From the NCBI RefSeq assembly GCF_902499045.1, contig NZ_CABVPL010000018.1:1-64000 (forward strand): 64,000 bases of DNA, in the 5' to 3' direction. The notes beneath the pieces were generated by a model. That model was not told the DNA's origin. It searched no databases and saw nothing but the letters and a program-made list of their open reading frames with translations. The translations under genes were made by a program, and so were the position numbers. Source of the stretch: Burkholderia latens (GTDB lineage Bacteria > Pseudomonadota > Gammaproteobacteria > Burkholderiales > Burkholderiaceae). How positions within the stretch are numbered: the first letter of the stretch is position 1; the number at the start of each line of letters is the position of its first letter. Shown one piece after another: positions 58,561 through 64,000 of this stretch.

Positions 58561-59538
58561 TTACGACCGCTCCTTATATTCTTCCACCCACATCCACTGG
58601 CCCGCCGCAAAGAGGTTCGTGTACTGGCCTCGTTCCACCTGCTCGCGCGGGGTCAGTTTGCGAACGTCGGGAAATTTTTGCCCCTTCCGGATCAAATGGA
58701 TATCCGAATTGGATGTCTTGGTATAGCCCTGCCATATTCCCGTTTCCGGGCATAGCATGCCTGTACACAGGTTCATCAGCCCGTATTTGTGGCGCTTCGC
58801 TTGTTGTTTTTCCAGGCGGCGCTGTTCGCGTTCCTCAGGCGTCAGAATTGCGTAGGCGCGTTTTATTATAACTTTGGAAAGCATTTGAGGAAATGAGCCA
58901 TCCGATGGATTTGCATAAAAAAGCTCAACATTGACTTGGAACTTGCTGCCCGGAACATCTTTCGATCGGTAGCGAAAAGATTGCAAATTCGGCATATCTG
59001 GAGACCGTGTCGTTATTTCGTTACCGTATTCTCGATTTCCATTTGAATCCACCCAATAGTCTTCCAGTTGAAGAAGGGACTTTATTTCGGTATCGGGCAG
59101 ACCCGCGATCATCGGGCTTAGTCGAGTCGTCACGGCCCCCGGGACAATCTTTACGTTCTGGCGATCAACACTATAGTCTTCTGGATCATCGAATGTCGTA
59201 AAGACTACGGTGCTTGAAGGTGACACCGGGCTGACGTAAAGGTAGCGCCGCCCCTCTAATCGATTGTGCTTTGTAGCATCTAGATTTCTCCCAAATATAA
59301 TATGCATTGGATCAAATGATTTGTCATCACGTAGGATCGCCATCGCCTCTTTCAGGATACTGCGTACCATCGCACGTTGCTCGTCAGCTTGATGCGTCAT
59401 GTCAATTCCTTGTGCCGACGATTTTGAGGGAAGCGACGTAGTCGGCTGTGCATGTGCCGGGGTTGAGCACGAAAGGGCCATCAGGACGGCTCCAATAGTC
59501 TTGCACCACACCTGCACACGCATAGGCATCTTCTTCAT
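58561..59538 (-). CDS. putative periplasmic immunity protein for VgrG toxin
   Basis: 325 residues. The signal peptide is MKKMPMRVQVWCKTIGAVLM with cleavage after PAHA, so it is periplasmic. It is paralogous over its full length to the protein at 56746-57723. Shared blocks include DTEIKSLLQLEDYWVDS, PNLQSFRYRSKD and LCTGMLCPETGIWQGY. It starts 137 bp inside the vgrG coding sequence with GGAG eight bases before ATG 59538. Immunity is inferred from this tight coupling and from periplasmic targeting. I do not recognise a named family. Confidence 0.75.
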   Translation of the reverse strand: MKKMPMRVQVWCKTIGAVLMALSCSTPAHAQPTTSLPSKSSAQGIDMTHQADEQRAMVRSILKEAMAILRDDKSFDPMHIIFGRNLDATKHNRLEGRRYLYVSPVSPSSTVVFTTFDDPEDYSVDRQNVKIVPGAVTTRLSPMIAGLPDTEIKSLLQLEDYWVDSNGNREYGNEITTRSPDMPNLQSFRYRSKDVPGSKFQVNVELFYANPSDGSFPQMLSKVIIKRAYAILTPEEREQRRLEKQQAKRHKYGLMNLCTGMLCPETGIWQGYTKTSNSDIHLIRKGQKFPDVRKLTPREQVERGQYTNLFAAGQWMWVEEYKERS

Positions 59539-62500
59539 GTAGTTGGCTCCGATAGCCTTTTTCGAAATTCACCATTTTTTCAGCTGTTTCAGGTGATACC
59601 TTCAGCAACTTGCAAACTTCGGCTCGTGCAATCGGCACGTCGAGTCTTGCGTAAGACCCTCCGGCTTGGCTTTGCATGTATGAAATAACCCAGTAGTAGT
59701 GGAAAATAAACATGCGATGCAACCCCGCTGTCACTCGAGCATCTTCTGGAATATGGATCTTCTCGGCGGCTCGCAAGACATCTTCACGGATACTGCGTTC
59801 GTAAATCTTTGCTATGTGCGCAAACATTGCATAGTCATCTGGATGTTGCTGAAGCAACGCTATCATCCAGAACGTCTGCTGGCAGTGTCGTGCCTCGTGG
59901 TACAGGATGTCAGAAAATGCCTTTAGCTGTCCGTCTAACTCGACTGTATCGTTTGCTACAGCAATAATTTTCGCAACCTCTTTCTCCTGAAGTGCTATGA
60001 CCCATTCCTTGGTTACAAACGATGCGCTTACGTCGAGGCGCATGTTGTATTGGGCTTTCCCTTGTTCTGCATCCACGACATCGATGGTCGGAATTGCCCC
60101 CGCCGATTCCACGTATTCCTTAGGTAATGCAAATGGCCCTGTACCAAGTGCATCAGCAAGAATTTGACTGCATCGCTTCGCAATACCTTCTTTCAGTTCA
60201 ATCGGAACGGAGCCGTCCAGCGTCTTGTACTTCTCCCATTTGATGCCCTTAAGCAATTCCTTGATCGCCACCGTATAGGCCTTCGTCACCGGATACACGA
60301 CATCCCGGCGCACCGGCATACCTGCATCGACGTCGGCCTGGTTGGCCCCGTCGATGAAGTGATGGAAGCGCAATCCAAAATTGAGCGGATCACAGGCTGC
60401 GAACTCCGGTCGTTGGTTCTCCGACGTCGCTCCCTGTTCCGGTGTGCTGACCGTCTTGCCTCGGATCTTCGTAGCCCGTTTATCCGCATTCGGCCCCTTG
60501 GCGGTATAGGGCACCGTGTTGTCGCGCACGACGGCCGCCCGATTGACGGCAATCACCTTGTCGGGGTCGCTTGCGGCCAGTATCTCGACCATGCCGAACG
60601 CGACCTCGTGGTCCGTTACCACTTTCGTTTCGCCGCGATCGTTGCTCACCCCCTCGATCACCCGGCCGTTGTCGAGCGTGATCCGGTACGGCTGATTCGG
60701 TAGCGCGAACCCGTTGGCGTGCTCAAGCAGCACAAAGTGCGCGGCAAACCTCCCAGGATTGTCGGGCGTGACCGGAAAGCGTATCGGTCGCAACCGCGCG
60801 GTGTCCGTCTGGTGACTGCCAGCATGGACCCTATGCTCGCCGGCCGTGCGCACGACATAACCGCGTTCACTGATGCACACCTCCGTACTCCCGGCGTGCA
60901 GCACGATTTCCTTCGCCGCATGCAGATGAATGCTGTCCGCCGTGCTGGTGATCCGGATCGCACGCTTGGCCGTCAGGTCAATCCCGTCGTTCTGCGCTTC
61001 GACACGCACCTTGCCGCCGGCGGCAACCAATGCCATGCCCGCCTTGTGCACGAACAGCGCGAACGTGTTCACTACGCTGGCGAACAGCGATCGGCCGACC
61101 GCCACGCCGACATGCCGGCCGCTCGTCACGGCGACATCCTCGCTGCTGGCGATATGGGCGCTGCGCTCGGCAGCCAGACTGATGCCCGCTCGTCCGGCGA
61201 GCACGATGTCGGCTTCCGTGAGTTCGGGAAAGTGGTCCGGATTCCCTGATGGATTTCCCTTGATTGCATCGTTGCGCGCGTTGATGGCCTTGACGACCTC
61301 GCTTTGATCGGCGCGGTGTCGTTGCGCGTCGTGCCGTTGCGCCAGCGCGGACAGGCTCTCTTGCAGGTCTCGCGCCCGCGCGAGCCGACCGACTGCCTCC
61401 TTCGCGTCCTTCGCGTGGCCCGCGCCGCCTGATTGACCATCTGTCGTGACGAACAGGCCTTTCAACGCGCGCATCACGCCCCAATCATCGGTGCGCAGAT
61501 CGAAGCCCTTGCCGCGCGCCTCGGCGCGCCCCTGCTTTTTCAGCATGCGCCGCAGGTTGCCGAGACTGAGCTGCGACGTGCCGGCATCGCTCGCAATCTG
61601 GGTATGAATTTGCCCCTGTGTATCGTCGATTGCGATGTGACCGGATGCCGTGCCGTGGTGCTCGCGGCCACGCAGTATCGACACGCCCTGGTTGTGCGGC
61701 ATGTCCAGTGCCGGCTGACGAAATGCGTTCACGAGGCTACCCGCAATGACGGGCAAATCCGGATCGCCGTAGTAGTGCATGACGGCCACCTCGTGGCCAA
61801 TCCGGGGGATGAACGTGGCGCCCAAGTCGATGCCTTGCCATGGTGACAACACGCGCAGCCAGATTCCGGAGCGCTCGTCGTGCAGGCCTTGACGGTCCCA
61901 TTCGAACTGCACCCTGACCCGACCGTATTGATCCGTTTGAACTTCCTGTCCGGCGGGGCCGACCACGACGGCCTTCTCGGGACCACTTAATACCGGCTTG
62001 TCGACACTGCGCTTCAGGCGAAACGGCTCATTCGCCGGTAGCAGTTCGAACTCCGTTTCGACGCGGTACGTTTGCGAGAGCCCAGCGCGGACTCCGATTT
62101 CCTCGATGTCGAGCGCGCAGGACACGACCACATATTCACGGTTCGCGGTTTGCTGCGGGTATCCGGTCAAGGTGAATGTGCGACCAACAGTCAGCCCGCG
62201 CAGATTGCCTGCTCCGTTGGCACGCAGCCCCGCGCAGCGTTGTGCGTCAAGCTGTACGCGAGCCAGGTGGCGCGCTTCCAGATCCGTCTCGTTGGGCTGG
62301 CCCGCGAGACCTTGTGCGCCCGCCAGCGGCTGGCTGTAGTGGCCCCACGCGTAGATTTCCCCGTCGGCGTTCGCCGTGTCGCGCGGGTTCTCCTCGGTAA
62401 CCGCCAGCTTCGCGCGCGGGCGTGTGTAGTCATAGTCCGTCACGGTCACACGGCCGGCCGTCAGGCGGCTTGTTACCGACAGCGCATGAATGTGCTCTTC

Positions 62501-63247
62501 GTCAATTTGCTTGCTGTCCGGCGGCAGATAGCGCAGCGTCTCATACGCAGGAGCATGGGCGTGATGACCGCCGATCGTGTCGCACAAGATCAGGCGGTGA
62601 CGGCCGCCCTCGTGCTCGAACCACCACCAGATGCCCCATTCTTCCCACAGTCGCTGCAGGAACGCCCAGTCCGACTCGAACGCCTGACGCTGTACGTCGC
62701 GTTTCGGATAACCCCCGCGGAATGCGCCCGTCAGACGCTTGTCGACCCTGTACGGATACTTCGACAGCACGGCGTCGGTGATCTCGACGACGTTCATCTC
62801 CTGAAAGAGTCGGCTGTCCTGCGTCAGCGTTGCGCGATAGAGCCACGGGCGCAATTCGAGTTCGTACAGGATCGAATCCTGGTCCTGGCCGACAATCCGT
62901 GCCGCTTCGACGAGCCCCGTGATTTCGCGCGTGCCGGCGCCGATATTGTCGAGTTCGCTACTGTCCGCCAACTCGGGAACGAAACGGCCTTTGCCGTCGA
63001 GTTGGATGGACACGGTGACTTCGGTGCCGACTACTTTATCCAGATCCAGATTGGCCGTGGCGCTCGGCGAAAATGCGTAAGCATCATCGGTTCGCAGCGT
63101 AACGAGATAACGGCATTCGTCAATACGACCGATGGCTTCGGTGCCTTGCAATCGCGCCGGAACCAATACAGGGAGCGCATCCATCCCGTAAGTGGGTAAC
63201 GCAGCGCCCGAGATGGACAGCGTACGGGTCTGGTTCAGGATCGGCAT
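59402..63247 (-). CDS. vgrG: VgrG spike with C-terminal HEARH metallopeptidase-like effector
   Basis: 1281 residues; a plain VgrG is about 600-750. Domains in order: gp27/gp44-like base (about 1-400), gp5 OB fold (YGRVRVQFEWDRQG, then WLRVLSPWQG), needle, DUF2345 (about 640-860, ending HAAKEIVLHAGSTEVCI), a small transthyretin-like linker (YRITLDNGRVIEGVSNDRGE), then a unique C-terminus (about 960-1281). The last domain has LYHEARHCQQTFWM with HEARH at 1117-1121, an HExxH zinc-peptidase motif. It caps the type VI secretion tube and would carry the toxin into target cells. The PAAR gene precedes it by 18 bp. The immunity candidate overlaps its 3' end by 137 bp. Confidence 0.93.
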   Translation of the reverse strand: MPILNQTRTLSISGAALPTYGMDALPVLVPARLQGTEAIGRIDECRYLVTLRTDDAYAFSPSATANLDLDKVVGTEVTVSIQLDGKGRFVPELADSSELDNIGAGTREITGLVEAARIVGQDQDSILYELELRPWLYRATLTQDSRLFQEMNVVEITDAVLSKYPYRVDKRLTGAFRGGYPKRDVQRQAFESDWAFLQRLWEEWGIWWWFEHEGGRHRLILCDTIGGHHAHAPAYETLRYLPPDSKQIDEEHIHALSVTSRLTAGRVTVTDYDYTRPRAKLAVTEENPRDTANADGEIYAWGHYSQPLAGAQGLAGQPNETDLEARHLARVQLDAQRCAGLRANGAGNLRGLTVGRTFTLTGYPQQTANREYVVVSCALDIEEIGVRAGLSQTYRVETEFELLPANEPFRLKRSVDKPVLSGPEKAVVVGPAGQEVQTDQYGRVRVQFEWDRQGLHDERSGIWLRVLSPWQGIDLGATFIPRIGHEVAVMHYYGDPDLPVIAGSLVNAFRQPALDMPHNQGVSILRGREHHGTASGHIAIDDTQGQIHTQIASDAGTSQLSLGNLRRMLKKQGRAEARGKGFDLRTDDWGVMRALKGLFVTTDGQSGGAGHAKDAKEAVGRLARARDLQESLSALAQRHDAQRHRADQSEVVKAINARNDAIKGNPSGNPDHFPELTEADIVLAGRAGISLAAERSAHIASSEDVAVTSGRHVGVAVGRSLFASVVNTFALFVHKAGMALVAAGGKVRVEAQNDGIDLTAKRAIRITSTADSIHLHAAKEIVLHAGSTEVCISERGYVVRTAGEHRVHAGSHQTDTARLRPIRFPVTPDNPGRFAAHFVLLEHANGFALPNQPYRITLDNGRVIEGVSNDRGETKVVTDHEVAFGMVEILAASDPDKVIAVNRAAVVRDNTVPYTAKGPNADKRATKIRGKTVSTPEQGATSENQRPEFAACDPLNFGLRFHHFIDGANQADVDAGMPVRRDVVYPVTKAYTVAIKELLKGIKWEKYKTLDGSVPIELKEGIAKRCSQILADALGTGPFALPKEYVESAGAIPTIDVVDAEQGKAQYNMRLDVSASFVTKEWVIALQEKEVAKIIAVANDTVELDGQLKAFSDILYHEARHCQQTFWMIALLQQHPDDYAMFAHIAKIYERSIREDVLRAAEKIHIPEDARVTAGLHRMFIFHYYWVISYMQSQAGGSYARLDVPIARAEVCKLLKVSPETAEKMVNFEKGYRSQLHEEDAYACAGVVQDYWSRPDGPFVLNPGTCTADYVASLKIVGTRN

Positions 63248-63265
63248 GATTGTGAACCTCTTGCG

Positions 63266-63517
63266 TCACGCGCCGACGACCGTCGCGCCGCACCCGGTCT
63301 TGTCGCCCAGATACCCGACCAGGCGGCCGCGGTGCGTGCGTGGGCCGCTTGCCAGCAGCGGAAAGACGTCACCGCATTTCGGGCAGGTCACGCCGTGTCC
63401 GGCCAGTGCCACGCCAATGCCGAGATGCTTGAGATCACCGGCGGCTTCGATGACGGTGCCGCCATGATCGGTGGCGTCTCCCAAGCGAATCATGGCGCGG
63501 CCTTGTGCGTTCTTCAT
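63266..63517 (-). CDS. PAAR-domain spike tip protein
   Basis: 83 residues, a single PAAR domain. IRLGDATDHGGTVIEA marks the start and CPKCGDVFPLLASG the centre, with a CPxC pair and histidines available for the zinc at the tip. PAAR proteins sharpen the VgrG trimer in type VI secretion. I start at 63517 (MKNAQGRAMIRLGD), a common N-terminus of such proteins as I recall. ATG at 63493 is the alternative. It lies immediately upstream of vgrG on the same strand, the usual pairing. Confidence 0.9.
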   Translation of the reverse strand: MKNAQGRAMIRLGDATDHGGTVIEAAGDLKHLGIGVALAGHGVTCPKCGDVFPLLASGPRTHRGRLVGYLGDKTGCGATVVGA

Positions 63518-63747
63518 CGATGACTCGTGCGAGGATGAAGCCGTCCTTTTACCTCGGCACGGAGCGCCGCACAATTTTCAAGATGGAAATTGGCCGTTTT
63601 CGATAATTTGATTAGTAGATCGACCGATATATTCGTACTTATATGATTCCGTGGTGAATATGAACGCGCGTTGGGGTCGATGTCCCGACATGCGTTTCAC
63701 TCCCCGCCTGCTGGTAAGATGGCCCGCAATTCCACCCTGCCCGCGCC

Positions 63748-64000
63748 ATGAGTTCCGCACCGACCAAGTCCGCGAATCCGAAACACGCCGCGAAACCCGC
63801 CGCGAAGACCACCCGCGCGATGAGCGACAAGCCGAAGGCGCGCGTGCAACAGCGCCTGACCTACGTGATCGGCGGCCTCGACCGGCTGTTGCGCCGGCAC
63901 ATGACCGATGCGCTCGCACCGCTCGGCATCACGCTCGCGCAATACACGGCGCTGTCGGTGCTCGAGGCGCGCGGCGCATCGTCGAACGCGCAACTGGCCG
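63748..64000 (+). CDS. MarR-family transcriptional regulator, 5' part
   Basis: At least 84 residues before the window ends. A Lys/Ala-rich N-terminal tail of about 30 residues is followed by the MarR dimerisation helix (RLTYVIGGLDRLLRRHMTDALAPLGITLAQYTALSVLEARG) and the start of the winged helix (SSNAQLA). MarR proteins repress stress or catabolic genes until a phenolic or oxidant ligand binds. The gene is divergent from PAAR across 230 bp of AT-richer sequence. Its target is probably to the right, outside the window. Confidence 0.85.
   Translation, partial: MSSAPTKSANPKHAAKPAAKTTRAMSDKPKARVQQRLTYVIGGLDRLLRRHMTDALAPLGITLAQYTALSVLEARGASSNAQLA

Overview
The window is high-GC DNA with strong G/C bias at third codon positions. 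The gene content points to a Burkholderia, most likely of the B. cepacia complex: an hpnD-hpnE-shc-hpnG hopanoid locus with hpnN/hpnM, a non-phosphorylative L-arabinose operon, many LysR/LacI/GntR regulators and a VgrG/PAAR type VI secretion cargo unit. Two copies of the palindrome TTTATGCGCATAAA near the left edge, plus a DnaA-box cluster at about 2.0 kb, suggest proximity to a secondary-chromosome origin. The chromosome assignment is an inference.

Left part (1-8.9 kb): a 13-bp tandem repeat, the two palindromes, an ArsC-family reductase, a convergent ECF sigma / zinc anti-sigma pair, an NADPH-dependent FMN reductase, a hybrid histidine kinase, a translationally coupled CheY / CheC-like phosphatase / PAS-GGDEF operon, an alpha/beta hydrolase and a small unknown protein. 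Hopanoid block (9-18.6 kb): hpnD, hpnE, shc and hpnG read rightwards. They converge at a shared hairpin with an mlaA-hpnN operon. hpnM (MlaC-like) is divergent from hpnN. Together these make polycyclic hopanoids and probably move them to the outer membrane. hpnC is not in the window.

Middle (18.9-34 kb): a Cache-domain histidine kinase/LuxR regulator pair, a second membrane diguanylate cyclase, malate synthase G with glcG and a decayed glcF remnant, a five-gene panE/VOC/MaoC/CaiB/aroE operon divergent from a LysR gene, an RhlE-type helicase and a small conserved-looking ORF.

Sugar block (34-56.5 kb): a beta-galactosidase (GH42) plus ABC importer operon under a divergent LacI regulator, a TonB siderophore receptor with a Fur-like box, a GntR/FCD regulator divergent from an OsmC-family protein, then an almost complete non-phosphorylative L-arabinose pathway. 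That pathway comprises a LysR regulator, L-arabinonate dehydratase, MFS permease, L-KDA dehydratase, L-arabinose 1-dehydrogenase, AraFGH importer and arabinolactonase. Only the final semialdehyde dehydrogenase is missing here.

Right part (56.5-64 kb): an AT-richer island. A PAAR gene and a 1281-residue VgrG with a C-terminal HEARH putative zinc-peptidase domain are followed by a periplasmic immunity candidate whose start lies 137 bp inside the vgrG end. A second, orphan copy of the toxin domain and immunity gene, with the same 137-bp overlap, lies next to it. The two copies are separated by a diverged 0.2-kb duplicate of the arabinolactonase 3' end. This layout looks like a toxin/immunity module displaced by recombination. 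The window ends inside a MarR-family gene.
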